Shown one piece after another: positions 38,003 to 46,877 of a stretch of 64,000 nucleotides of DNA. Positions within the stretch are counted from its first letter, which is position 1. Each line of letters begins with the position of its first letter. Made by a program: the position numbers and the translations under genes. This DNA is from Planctomycetota bacterium. Lineage in GTDB: Bacteria > Planctomycetota > UBA8742 > UBA2392. The notes under the pieces are model-generated. The model was given only the letters and a program-made list of their open reading frames with translations, made no database searches and was not told the DNA's origin. The stretch spans positions 34,962 to 98,961 of the forward strand of contig JADLFN010000018.1 of assembly GCA_020845475.1 (NCBI GenBank), given 5' to 3'.

Positions 38003-38087
38003 ATCGTGTTCCGTGTTCCGTGGTTCGTGGTCCGGAACTGCGGCAGCGTTTGCGAACCACGAGCCACGAACCACGGACCACGAACGC
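38003..38087. repeat. Palindromic repeat abutting the rph start codon
   Basis: An inverted repeat with arms such as GTGGTTCGTGGTCCG and CGAACCACGAGCCACG fills the gap between panD and rph and reaches the base before the rph start. It leaves no visible Shine-Dalgarno sequence for rph. Confidence 0.65.
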
Positions 38088-38825
38088 ATGCCTCGCTCTG
38101 ACGGCCGCACTGAAAACCAACTTCGCACCATCAAATTCACGCGCAAATTCACGATGCACGCGCCGGGCTCCGTGCTTTGCGAGTTCGGCAACACGAAAGT
38201 TCTATGCAGCGCCATGGTGGAAGACACCGTGCCGCCGCACATCAAAGCCGCGAACTACCAGAAAAAGCCCGAAGACCGCGAGGGCTGGCTGAGCGCCGAA
38301 TACGGCATGCTGCCAAGCTCCACGAACACGCGCAAACAGCGCGACAAAGCGGGCAAGGTCGATGGCCGCAGCGTTGAGATTCAACGGCTGATCGGCCGCT
38401 CCCTGCGCACGATCATCGATCTCGGCCAGATCGGCGAACGCACCATCTGGCTCGATGTCGACGTGCTCCAAGCCGACGGCGGAACGCGCACAGCCGGCAT
38501 CACGGGCTGCTACGTCGCACTCTGGGACTGCCTGCTTTCGATGAAAGAAAAGGGCCAACTGAAATACTGGCCGCTGATCGATTCCGTCGCGGCCGTCAGC
38601 GTCGGCGTAATCGGCAACGCGCCCATGCTCGATTTGTGCTACGAAGAAGACGTGCGCGCGGAAACGGACATGAACGTAGTCATGACCGGCAAGGGCGCGT
38701 TTATCGAAGTACAGGGCACGGCCGAAAAAGTCCCCTTCGAACGCAAGCGCCTGGACGAACTGCTCGACCTAGCCACGCGCGGCTGCGCCGAACTGTGCAA
38801 GATTCAGAAGAAGACGCTGGAGTAG
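38088..38825 (+). CDS. rph: Ribonuclease PH
   Basis: A 3'-to-5' phosphorolytic exoribonuclease that trims tRNA 3' ends. The 245 residues begin MPRSDGRTENQLRTIKFTRKF, the normal family start, and contain SVLCEFGNTKVLCSAMVEDTVP, WLSAEYGMLPSSTNTRKQR, IQRLIGRSLRTIID and DVDVLQADGGTRTAGITG, all typical and including the phosphate-binding region. The start has no clear ribosome site because a repeat lies directly in front; initiation may depend on coupling with panD or on a leaderless transcript. Confidence 0.95.
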   Translation: MPRSDGRTENQLRTIKFTRKFTMHAPGSVLCEFGNTKVLCSAMVEDTVPPHIKAANYQKKPEDREGWLSAEYGMLPSSTNTRKQRDKAGKVDGRSVEIQRLIGRSLRTIIDLGQIGERTIWLDVDVLQADGGTRTAGITGCYVALWDCLLSMKEKGQLKYWPLIDSVAAVSVGVIGNAPMLDLCYEEDVRAETDMNVVMTGKGAFIEVQGTAEKVPFERKRLDELLDLATRGCAELCKIQKKTLE

Positions 38826-38876
38826 CGCTTGCGCCTGCTCATTACCTCGCGCGCGGGGCTGTGCTAAAACGCCTGC

Positions 38877-39932
38877 ATGAGCCAGCGCAGCTTCACTGTT
38901 TCCGCCAACGAAGCCAATCAGCGCCTTGACCGCTTTCTGCGCAAGCTGCTCGACGACGTTTCGCTCAGCGCCATCTACAAGCTGGTGCGCACGCGCCAGA
39001 TCACGCTCAACGGCGCCAAGGCCAAACCCGAGGCGCGGCTCAAACCCGGCGACGTCATTGTGTTCCAGCAGGCAGCAAGCGACCGGCACCTGCAGCCGCG
39101 AGTGCGCAAGCGCGCCGAACATGGCCTGAGCTCCAGGCGCGACTTCCGAATCGTCTATGAAGACACCGAGATACTTTGCGTGAACAAACCCGCGGGCGTG
39201 CTCGTTCACGCCGGCGACCGCGGCGACGCCAAGGACACGCTCATTGACCAGGTGACCGGCTACCTGCTCGAGAAGCCGCGCGAGCCGGGCGACCTGAAAG
39301 ATTTCGTGCGCCCTTCGCCCACTTTTGCGCCCTCGCTGGCGCATCGGCTGGATCGCGACACCTCGGGCCTCGTGCTGGTGGGCAAAACGCTGGGTGCTAC
39401 GCAGGCCCTGACAGACATGATCAAACATCGGCGCCTCACCAAGCTTTATCTGGCGCTGATTTTCGGCTCGTTGCCAAAAGGCGCGGGCGAGATTGACGTG
39501 CCCCTTCAGCGTCACGAAGACGCCAAGGGCCGGCGTCGCAAAGTTGAGGCCGGCAGCGGCCAGCGCGCGATCACGCGCTATGAGGTCATCGCGCACAAGG
39601 GGCATTTCACGCTCGTGCAGCTTGAGCTGGTCACGGGCCGCACCCACCAGTTGCGCGCACACCTCGCGCACGTGGGCAGCCCGATTGTGGGCGACGACGA
39701 ATACGGCTCGCGCGAGAAAAACCGCCACGCCCACGAAAAGCTCGGCCTTTCGCGCCAGTTCCTGCACGCGGCGCGCCTTCAGTTTGCGCACCCGGTTTCG
39801 CAAGCCGCGCTTGATTTGCGTGCTCCGCTCTGGAGCGACTTGCGCATTGCACTCACGCGCGCGGGCTTTGCGCCCGATAACATCCCCGATTGGCTGCGAG
39901 ACGCAGCTGATAGTCCGCCGGAGGCGCCATGA
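38877..39932 (+). CDS. RluA-family pseudouridine synthase (RluC/RluD-like)
   Basis: Isomerises uridine to pseudouridine in ribosomal RNA. The N-terminal S4 RNA-binding domain is seen as QRLDRFLRKLLDDVSLSAIYKLVRTRQITLNGAKAKP, followed by the catalytic domain with HRLDRDTSGLVLVGKT (catalytic aspartate) and TGRTHQLRAHLAHVGSPIVGDDEYG. The length, 351 residues, suits RluC or RluD; the exact target site cannot be told. Its stop overlaps the next gene start (ATGA), so the lipase gene is translationally coupled. Confidence 0.93.
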   Translation: MSQRSFTVSANEANQRLDRFLRKLLDDVSLSAIYKLVRTRQITLNGAKAKPEARLKPGDVIVFQQAASDRHLQPRVRKRAEHGLSSRRDFRIVYEDTEILCVNKPAGVLVHAGDRGDAKDTLIDQVTGYLLEKPREPGDLKDFVRPSPTFAPSLAHRLDRDTSGLVLVGKTLGATQALTDMIKHRRLTKLYLALIFGSLPKGAGEIDVPLQRHEDAKGRRRKVEAGSGQRAITRYEVIAHKGHFTLVQLELVTGRTHQLRAHLAHVGSPIVGDDEYGSREKNRHAHEKLGLSRQFLHAARLQFAHPVSQAALDLRAPLWSDLRIALTRAGFAPDNIPDWLRDAADSPPEAP

Positions 39933-41362
39933 TACGCGGCGGTTCCCTCATACTGCTGTGCGCCGTGGCGACCTGTTTTGCGGCCTCGTGCGCGTTGCGC
40001 GAGCCGCAAGCACCGGTGACGCCGCAGCAGGAGTACCGGCCGCAGCGCGCTGGTCTCAAGCGCGAGCCCATCATCCTTATCCCCGGAACGCTGGGCTCGC
40101 GCCTGTTCAATCGCAAGACGGGTGAAATTGCCTGGGGCAGCTTTGCGTCGATGGTCTCGACGCTCGAAGACGACCTCGACCTGCCGATCGGCGCGCCGCG
40201 CCTGGCCGACAATCGCGATAATATCGAGGCCTATCGCGTGCTGGACCTCGCCGAGGTGCTGCGCGGCGAGGGTGAGGGCGAAGTGCGCTTTTACGCCGAA
40301 GTGATCGACCTGCTCACGACCACGCTGGGCTATCGTGCTTCCTACGGCCGGCGCGTCGTGCGCGGCCAGGATCTGTTTGTGTTTTTCTATGACTGGCGCA
40401 GAAGCAATGTGGAAGCCGCAGCGCAACTGGCGGAGTTCATCGCCGCAATCCGCCGCGACCTCCAGGATTCCGCCATGAAGTTCACGCTGCTGGGCGTGAG
40501 CAACGGCGGCCTGATTGCGCGCTATTACCTGAAACACGGCGGCGCCGATGTCGTCAGCGGGCGCGAAATCAGCGCGCCCTTCGAAAGCGGCAGCTCGGGC
40601 CTCAAGGATGTAAGCCGCGTCATTACGTTGTGCACGCCGCACACCGGCACGCTTGATGCGCTGAAGCTGATCCATGAGGGTTATGCGCCCGCGCCGCTTT
40701 CACGCCGCCATCCTCCCCTGACGATCTTCAGCATGCCGGCCACCTTCGAGCTGCTCAGTGATCCCGGCCAACGTGTGTTCATTGACGGAACAGGCAAGCC
40801 GCAGGACATCGACCTGTGGGACGCCGCAACGTGGGACAAATACGGGCTTTCGGTGTTCAGCCCCGCCGAGAAGGAGCGGCTGCGCTATCGCATCCTTTCG
40901 CAGTTCAATGACGACAAAGACCGCGGCCAGCTGTTCGAGGCTGAAATGGAGAAACGCCGCCGGCACCTCAAGCAATGCCTGACCCATGCCGCGCGCTTCA
41001 AGCGCGCGATTTCGGGCGCCTGCGCTGCGCCCTTGAGCTGCATCTGCGGCGTGCAGGTGCCCACCTTGCAGCGCGTGGCGCTGATCGCCGATGGCGACGA
41101 GTACGAGCTGATTTTCGAGCCCCGCTTCACCTGGCGGCGCAGCGATGCCGTAGTGCAGGCCATGCTGGGCATGGGCGATGGCGTGGTTACACGCCGCTCC
41201 GCGCTGGGCGAATACCTGCCCGACAGCGCGGCTTCCCTGCGCCACACCGGAGAGGCCCTGCGCTCATCGCTGCGCAGCGTGGCACTGACCGACTGCCGCC
41301 ACCGCGAGATGTTCGACAACGCGCTGCTCAAGACGGCGCTGATCGAAGAACTCACGCGCTGA
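39929..41362 (+). CDS. Lipase/acyltransferase-like lipoprotein (LCAT-related alpha/beta hydrolase)
   Basis: A 477-residue secreted hydrolase. A lipobox-like signal (CFAASC) suggests lipid anchoring. The oxyanion region is PIILIPGTLGSRLF and the nucleophile elbow is GVSNGG with S191, as in lecithin:cholesterol acyltransferase-like lipases (PF02450). DLFVFFYDWRRS and VITLCTPHTGTLDAL are also typical of that fold. Candidate acid and histidine residues lie in the C-terminal part (GDGVVTRRSAL, then DCRHREMFD). Its start overlaps the pseudouridine synthase stop. Substrate is unknown. Confidence 0.8.
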   Translation: MIRGGSLILLCAVATCFAASCALREPQAPVTPQQEYRPQRAGLKREPIILIPGTLGSRLFNRKTGEIAWGSFASMVSTLEDDLDLPIGAPRLADNRDNIEAYRVLDLAEVLRGEGEGEVRFYAEVIDLLTTTLGYRASYGRRVVRGQDLFVFFYDWRRSNVEAAAQLAEFIAAIRRDLQDSAMKFTLLGVSNGGLIARYYLKHGGADVVSGREISAPFESGSSGLKDVSRVITLCTPHTGTLDALKLIHEGYAPAPLSRRHPPLTIFSMPATFELLSDPGQRVFIDGTGKPQDIDLWDAATWDKYGLSVFSPAEKERLRYRILSQFNDDKDRGQLFEAEMEKRRRHLKQCLTHAARFKRAISGACAAPLSCICGVQVPTLQRVALIADGDEYELIFEPRFTWRRSDAVVQAMLGMGDGVVTRRSALGEYLPDSAASLRHTGEALRSSLRSVALTDCRHREMFDNALLKTALIEELTR

Positions 41363-41369
41363 CCGCTGC

Positions 41370-44042
41370 TCAGGCCCGCCTGCGCCGGAGCATTCGCAAC
41401 GCCGCCGGCAGAACCAGCAGCAGCCACCAGCCCGCAGTTTCGCCCGTGGAGCATGCCGGCTCCAGTCGCGGCGGTTCGTTGTTTGTCGGCGGCGCCGAAG
41501 CGGGATCGGTGTAGCTTGCGGTCAGTCTTGCGCGCAGGGCATCCGGCAAGAATGCCATCTGCAGATCGGTGCCGCCCGAGAAGCCGCGCAGAACCACCTG
41601 GGTCGTGCCGCTGAACTGTCCGAAGTGGCGGCGCACGCACAGCAGGATGTTGCGCGTGCCCGTGACGGAATTGGGCGTGCCGTTGGCCAACAGCGTAATG
41701 GCCGCGCTGCCGGTGAACGGGCTGACGTCATTAGTGTTGAGCAGCAGATCCGTGGAGTCGAGCACGCCCAGCGGGCCCGTGCCTTCAATATACATGTAAA
41801 GAACAAGGCCGCTGCCGTCGCCCACGCCGCCCACGGAATCAAGGAATGCCAGGTGCAACTGTGGCGCGCTGCCGCCCGCTCCGCGCGCGGCCAGCTGAAC
41901 CGTGCCCAGCACTTTCTGGTCCTTCGCTTCAAGGACCATGCTGGTCACCAGATCGACATCGGTGATGTTCACGCCGTTGGCCAAGCCGGCCTGCACGTTC
42001 AGGCTGTTGCCGTCTGCGGTAACACCCGCGACGGGAACGACCGTTGCCACATCCGCCGGCGCGAGCGAAAGTGCCACGGAAGATCCCACCGAAGCGCCGG
42101 CGAGATCGACCACCAGCAGCAGATCGCTGCCCGCGGCGCTCACCGGCAGGGGAGTCGTGAACGTGAACGTAACGCTGCCGCTTACGCCCGAGACAATCAC
42201 GGGCGTGCCGCCCACCTGCGCATCGCTACCATCCAGGCGCCCAGCCAGCGAACCCAGGTCCTGGTAAAGACGGGCGGCTGAAACGCCGACGGTGTTGCCT
42301 CGGAACACCAGGCTCGTGACGGTGGTGCTGCTGAAACTGGTAATCAAGTTGAACGCATTGGACGGCAGGTTGACCTGCGTAATGGCCACAGGCAGCGCGT
42401 CAAGGCGCACGTCCGGGCGCCTGCGCACCAGCAGCGTAGCTCCGGTCTGGGTGCAGAGCACGTTGCTGCCGCTCACGCCCACCTGCGTAATTGCGCCCAC
42501 GCCCGTCGAGAAACTGAGGCCCATCAAGGCCGCGCTGACCGTACCCTCTGCCACCGATGCGGGATCGAGCGTGAAAGCCAGCAGGTAATCGCTGCCGGAA
42601 TTGGAAATCCACTCGCTGGATGAAAGGTTAACCGTGGTGCTTGCCGGGTCGGTGATGAAGTCGATCAGCGTGTCCTGCGAGTCCACAACGCCGCGCATGC
42701 CGAGATCGCGGAACAGGGCCACATCGGTGATGTCTCCGATCGCAAGGCCCGAAAGTGTGAGCGCGAAACTGAACTGGGTGACAATCGCGTTGCCGTATTG
42801 CGGCTGGTTTCGCAGTTCAAAGGAAAGCAGCGGCGCATCCCAGAGGCCGGGCTTGGCGACGCTTGGGCTTGTGTCCGCGCGGGAAACGCCCACGCGCACC
42901 ACGTGGCCGGGCGCGAATTCGTGCAGCGCGCTGTAGAAGCGGCCCCACACCGCGGTATCAACGACCACATCAGCGGCTTCGAACGAGAAATGGTCGCTGT
43001 TAACCTCGCGCTCGTAATAGGTGTCAAAGTTCGTCGCATTGACGACGAGCAGGTAGTTGCGCTCCACCGCCGCGATTGGCTCCGAAAGCGTGAACGTGGT
43101 GCTTGTGGAACCTGCCATGGACTGCGGCCCGCCGCCCAGGGGAACGTCGCTGGCGTCAAGGAAGCCGGGGTTTGTCGCGTCGCGATAAACCGCGAGTTCG
43201 AAGTCCTCCAGCGCGCCGGCCGCAAAATGGTGCACCGTCAAGGAACTGACCGTGCCGCCCGAGCCGCGCCGGGAAAGCGTGAAGCTGCCCACAACCTTGC
43301 CGCTGCCCTGGCCCTTGAAATCGGTTTGCGCGGGAAGCCCCGAGGCGCGCACAGAAATCTCGACGCCGCTCTGCTGGGTGAAGCCGGAAGGCGCAAACGT
43401 AACGCGATCATTGGCCGCCGGCCGCAGCGTTTGCACGGTGAGCAGGTTGTTGAAACCCGCAAAGCTCGCGCCGCCGCTGCCGTCCACAATGCCTGAAACG
43501 TAGGTCAGGTCCTGGTCAAAGTTCACACGCTCGGGCCCGTAGTGCAGCTCGATGTTGCCGTTGCTCAGCAGGTGGCACTGGAAATTCAGGTGATAGGCGC
43601 CCGCATTGGAGGCGCTGGCAACTTCGCGCCATTGCAGCACCACACGGCCTGATTCCGCGTGCGCCGTGAAATTCGACAAAAGCTCGTTGCCCGCGAGATC
43701 CGTGCGCAACACATGCACGCTGCCGCTCAACAGCGCGGCTACGGGCGTGGCCAGAGTCGAGACCGCCGAACTGGTGGGGCCGGGCGCCGCAAAGTTCACC
43801 GAGCCGTTGGCGTTGAGATAAACCTGGCGGTAGGTGCGGTCGAAGTACGGGAAGTCAAAGGGCAGCGCGACTTGCCACGCGCCATCGTCCAGGTTTCCAA
43901 CGCGCGTTGCGGCCAGAGCCGTGCCGTTTCGCTGCACGTAGGTCTCTGAGGTCTGCGTGCGGGTATAGGTTTGCGCCGAAAGCAAAGGTGCCAATAGGCC
44001 AACCACCGCAAGCAGGCAAGCGGCGCGCAAAGCGACAGACAT
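41370..44042 (-). CDS. Secreted surface protein with MYXO-CTERM-like C-terminal sorting signal
   Basis: An 890-residue exported protein with a Sec signal (residues about 1-23, ending LLSA). It starts with ETYVQRNGTALAATRVGNLDDGAWQVALPFDFPYFDRTYRQVYLNANGSVNF, a lectin/NHL-like beta domain seen in surface proteins. Several repeated beta segments follow (TTVNLSSSEW, VTFTFTTPLPVSAAGSDLLLVVDLAG). The C-terminus is Cys-Ser-Thr-Gly, then a hydrophobic helix (WWLLLVLPAALRML), then RRRR: the three-part layout of MYXO-CTERM and related sorting tails. GGAG precedes the ATG at 44042. It ends close to the lipase gene, convergent. Role probably cell-surface display. Confidence 0.75.
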   Translation of the reverse strand: MSVALRAACLLAVVGLLAPLLSAQTYTRTQTSETYVQRNGTALAATRVGNLDDGAWQVALPFDFPYFDRTYRQVYLNANGSVNFAAPGPTSSAVSTLATPVAALLSGSVHVLRTDLAGNELLSNFTAHAESGRVVLQWREVASASNAGAYHLNFQCHLLSNGNIELHYGPERVNFDQDLTYVSGIVDGSGGASFAGFNNLLTVQTLRPAANDRVTFAPSGFTQQSGVEISVRASGLPAQTDFKGQGSGKVVGSFTLSRRGSGGTVSSLTVHHFAAGALEDFELAVYRDATNPGFLDASDVPLGGGPQSMAGSTSTTFTLSEPIAAVERNYLLVVNATNFDTYYEREVNSDHFSFEAADVVVDTAVWGRFYSALHEFAPGHVVRVGVSRADTSPSVAKPGLWDAPLLSFELRNQPQYGNAIVTQFSFALTLSGLAIGDITDVALFRDLGMRGVVDSQDTLIDFITDPASTTVNLSSSEWISNSGSDYLLAFTLDPASVAEGTVSAALMGLSFSTGVGAITQVGVSGSNVLCTQTGATLLVRRRPDVRLDALPVAITQVNLPSNAFNLITSFSSTTVTSLVFRGNTVGVSAARLYQDLGSLAGRLDGSDAQVGGTPVIVSGVSGSVTFTFTTPLPVSAAGSDLLLVVDLAGASVGSSVALSLAPADVATVVPVAGVTADGNSLNVQAGLANGVNITDVDLVTSMVLEAKDQKVLGTVQLAARGAGGSAPQLHLAFLDSVGGVGDGSGLVLYMYIEGTGPLGVLDSTDLLLNTNDVSPFTGSAAITLLANGTPNSVTGTRNILLCVRRHFGQFSGTTQVVLRGFSGGTDLQMAFLPDALRARLTASYTDPASAPPTNNEPPRLEPACSTGETAGWWLLLVLPAALRMLRRRRA

Positions 44043-44250
44043 GGGAAACTCCGGCGGGGAAATCCAGGGACGAATATTCTGGCAAGAGCGCGCCCGCGTT
44101 TCCAGCGGAGAACCGTTTTCCATCATCCGTTGTGACGCCACAAAGCCGTGCCGGCCCCGCTTCTCGCCGCGCCCAAAACGCGTGGCCGTAATGAAATTGA
44201 ATCTGGCCTTTTCACAACCATCCTTGACGGGTTTTGCCCGTCGGTCTCGT

Positions 44251-44256
44251 TATACT
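44251..44256 (+). promoter_or_regulatory. Possible -10 element just before the kinase start codon
   Basis: TATACT ends nine bases before ATG at 44266. If used, transcription would begin at about 44263 and give an almost leaderless mRNA. A TTGACG lies 21 bases upstream, too far for a normal -35 spacing. The call is weak. Confidence 0.35.
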
Positions 44257-44265
44257 GGGGGAACG

Positions 44266-46557
44266 ATGTTCAGGGCCAAGACTGCTCAGGTTGTCATGGA
44301 TAGCCGCGCCGCCACGGCGGCCGCGCCGGTGCCGCCACAGCCTCAAGCCGATTACTCCTACGGCACGCGCAACTGGGGCAAGTTGAAGTCCGGCCCCAAG
44401 CCCACTTTGACGCTGGGCAACATCATTCACTTCATTATTGCGGTCTTCTTTCTCTGGCCGGTGTTCCTGATCGTGGCCGTGTTTGCGAGCCTGGGCGACT
44501 GCGTGGCGCTGATCCGTGCTACCGTGGAGGCCACGATTTCAAGCACCTTCTGGTGCGGCATGGTGTTCAAAGAGTGGTCAGCGGCGGGCTTTCTGCACCG
44601 CGAAGATCCCAAAATGCTCCAGTTGCGCGGCTCGCGGCGCGCCTTTGGCCACGAGGCGATCAAGGATTGGAAGGCGGCGGGCCAGGCGCTCGTCGGTATT
44701 GGCCGCTCGTGGAGCAAAGTGTTTGGCCTGGGCGGCTTGTTCATGGCGCTCGAGGAGCGCGTGGCCCGCGCAAACCTGGATTGGCGCCGTTATGTAATCA
44801 ACACCGCTCCCAAAGGTGCGGCTCCCGCCGATTTCCCCGAACAATGGGTGGTGATGGATGAACTGCCGCGCGGCGGTTCGAGCGCGCGTTTGTATGTAGT
44901 AAGGAAGCGTGACGCCAACGGCGTGATCGACCCCAAGGGTCCGCTCTTCGTGCTCAAATATTTTGATCTCACGGCGGGCGGCAACCTTGAGAATATTATT
45001 CGCGAGTCGCAGGCCGCGGAGCTGGCCAAGCGCCTGGGGCTGATCATCGAGAGCAGCCTGGGCAACCGCGCCTTCTGGTATGTGATGCCTTATTACCACG
45101 GCCGCACGCTCACACAGTCCACGCTCGATGGCGTGAAGAAAGCCCGCGCCGAAGGCCCGCGCCAGTTCAGCGAGCATCAGCGACTGGCGCTGGGCTGGGT
45201 GCACCAGGTATTGCAGATCATCGCGCAATATCACGAAGCGGGCGTGTTCCACAAAGACATCAAGCCCGACAACCTGATTGTCAGTAATGAAAAGATCTAT
45301 CTCGTGGATATCGGCCTGATGACGCCGCTGGGCTCGATGAGCCAGCTCACCACGCACGGCACGGAGTATTTCCGCGACCCGGAAATGGTGAAGCTCGCGC
45401 TTGAAGGCAAAGAGGTGCGCGAGGTCAACGCCAGCAAGTTTGATATTTACTCGATTGGCGCCGTGCTGTTCTTTGCCATCGAGGGCGAGTTCCCCACAGC
45501 GGGTGCGCTCTCGCGCTTCAACAACGACGTGCCGCTGGCGATTCAATGGGTGGCCAACCGCGCCATGGCCGCCATGCACCAGCGCTACGACAACGCGCGC
45601 CAGATGCTCACGGACGTGGATTATCTGTGTTACGCCGCCGCGCACGGCGCGCTGGAGAATATCAAACCCGCCGATCTGCCCAGCTTCCGCGGCATGCCGG
45701 TACCGCCGCACCTGACGCCGATCACGGGCATTCCGGTGGTCAATAACACCAGCTATCGCCAAAAACTCGAGGCGCTGCCCGGCGGCTACGGCCAGTGGTA
45801 CCAGGCACCCAGCTTCAAGCGAAAAGGCGAGTTCGGTTTCAAGAAAGCCGCCGCAGTGGTGTTCATGGTCGGCGGGCTCGCGGCCATTGGCGTAGTCACG
45901 CTTGGGATTCTCACCGAGATCAAGAAGGAAAAAGACCGCAGCGACATTGAAAAACGCCAACTGGCCGCCGACACGCTGGCCAAGCGCGTCGATCCCAAAC
46001 GCAACGACCTGAAGCTGGCCTACAGCGTTATGGACCGCGCCTTTGACAAGGGCGTCAGCGTTGAGAACCACGCGCCTGTTTCGGTCACACGCTCGCAGCT
46101 CATGCCCGCGCTGGTTAAGGACCTCGACGCCGTGGCGCGCCAGTGGCGCGAGAGTTTTGCCCACGATGTTGGCAAGAACGCGCAAGGCGCCGATGCCGAC
46201 AAGGCACGGGCATTGTTTGCGGGTGCCCCCCTGGTGCTTGTCAGCGTTGACGGCGACACCCAGGACGCGGCTTTCTGCGAAGGTGTCGAACACGACTGGA
46301 TAATCGAGACGGCGCTACAGAAGACGATGACGACCGACCTGAACAAGGACAACCGCCGCGAAGTGCGCGACGTTTTCACCGGCGTATCGGATACTGTGGC
46401 GCTGCACCGCGAAGTCGGCGCGCGCATGGCGCGCGATTCGGTCAACCCCGCGTTCCTGACCGTGTTCACGGTCGAAACCGTGGAGAACGCACAACATGTA
46501 AAAGTGCGCATGATCTTCCCGGGCCACGAAGCCACGTTTACATACACGCTGAAGTAG
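44266..46557 (+). CDS. Transmembrane Ser/Thr protein kinase
   Basis: A 763-residue kinase. An N-terminal hydrophobic region (IIHFIIAVFFLWPVFLIVAVFASL) is followed by a charged segment. The Hanks-type kinase domain spans about residues 195-480: glycine-rich DELPRGGSSARLY, VLKYF (K231), FHKDIKPDN (D331; H-R-D is H-K-D), VDIGLM (D348; D-F-G is D-I-G) and FRDPEMV. A second transmembrane helix (VVFMVGGLAAIGVVTLGIL) leads to an extracytoplasmic C-terminal domain of about 210 residues that may sense a signal. The upstream in-frame start at 44041 is rejected in favour of ATG at 44266. A caspase-like gene follows. Confidence 0.88.
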   Translation: MFRAKTAQVVMDSRAATAAAPVPPQPQADYSYGTRNWGKLKSGPKPTLTLGNIIHFIIAVFFLWPVFLIVAVFASLGDCVALIRATVEATISSTFWCGMVFKEWSAAGFLHREDPKMLQLRGSRRAFGHEAIKDWKAAGQALVGIGRSWSKVFGLGGLFMALEERVARANLDWRRYVINTAPKGAAPADFPEQWVVMDELPRGGSSARLYVVRKRDANGVIDPKGPLFVLKYFDLTAGGNLENIIRESQAAELAKRLGLIIESSLGNRAFWYVMPYYHGRTLTQSTLDGVKKARAEGPRQFSEHQRLALGWVHQVLQIIAQYHEAGVFHKDIKPDNLIVSNEKIYLVDIGLMTPLGSMSQLTTHGTEYFRDPEMVKLALEGKEVREVNASKFDIYSIGAVLFFAIEGEFPTAGALSRFNNDVPLAIQWVANRAMAAMHQRYDNARQMLTDVDYLCYAAAHGALENIKPADLPSFRGMPVPPHLTPITGIPVVNNTSYRQKLEALPGGYGQWYQAPSFKRKGEFGFKKAAAVVFMVGGLAAIGVVTLGILTEIKKEKDRSDIEKRQLAADTLAKRVDPKRNDLKLAYSVMDRAFDKGVSVENHAPVSVTRSQLMPALVKDLDAVARQWRESFAHDVGKNAQGADADKARALFAGAPLVLVSVDGDTQDAAFCEGVEHDWIIETALQKTMTTDLNKDNRREVRDVFTGVSDTVALHREVGARMARDSVNPAFLTVFTVETVENAQHVKVRMIFPGHEATFTYTLK

Positions 46558-46570
46558 CAGTTTATGGAGT

Positions 46571-46594
46571 GCGCCGGCTTGCCGGCGCTTTTTT
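46571..46594 (+). terminator. Rho-independent terminator after kinase gene
   Basis: A perfect stem GCGCCGGC / GCCGGCGC with a two-base TT loop, 13 bases after the kinase stop codon, is followed by a run of six T. It separates the kinase from the caspase gene. The remaining gap to 46877 shows no other gene. Confidence 0.88.
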
Positions 46595-46877
46595 GCGTGG
46601 CGGGTTGCAGCGCGCAAGAGTGACCACCCCGAACGCCGGCAACCAGCAAGGTGCTTCAACCCGAGCCTGCCCGCCGGATTTCGCGTAATTTTCTGTAACG
46701 CCCCTGCCCCCACCCCGGTAGTTGCTCTCCTGTGGTGGGCTAAACACGGCCCCGGCCCGCCTCAGGGCGTGCCACTTCTGGCCGCGAACTTTGGGGCCGC
46801 TCGCTGATCCAGGATGGGTCTTCGGAGCGGCCCCACACTTTCTTGCGCCCCACAAGGCGCTATGCTTGCGGCGAACC

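Noticed and set aside
44224..44256. TTGACG/TATACT as a complete sigma-70 promoter of the kinase gene
   Set aside because: The spacing is 21 bases, outside the normal range; only the -10 part was kept as a weak feature.
44578..46293. A 571-codon minus-strand frame opposite the kinase
   Set aside because: Shadow of the kinase coding strand; no family pattern.
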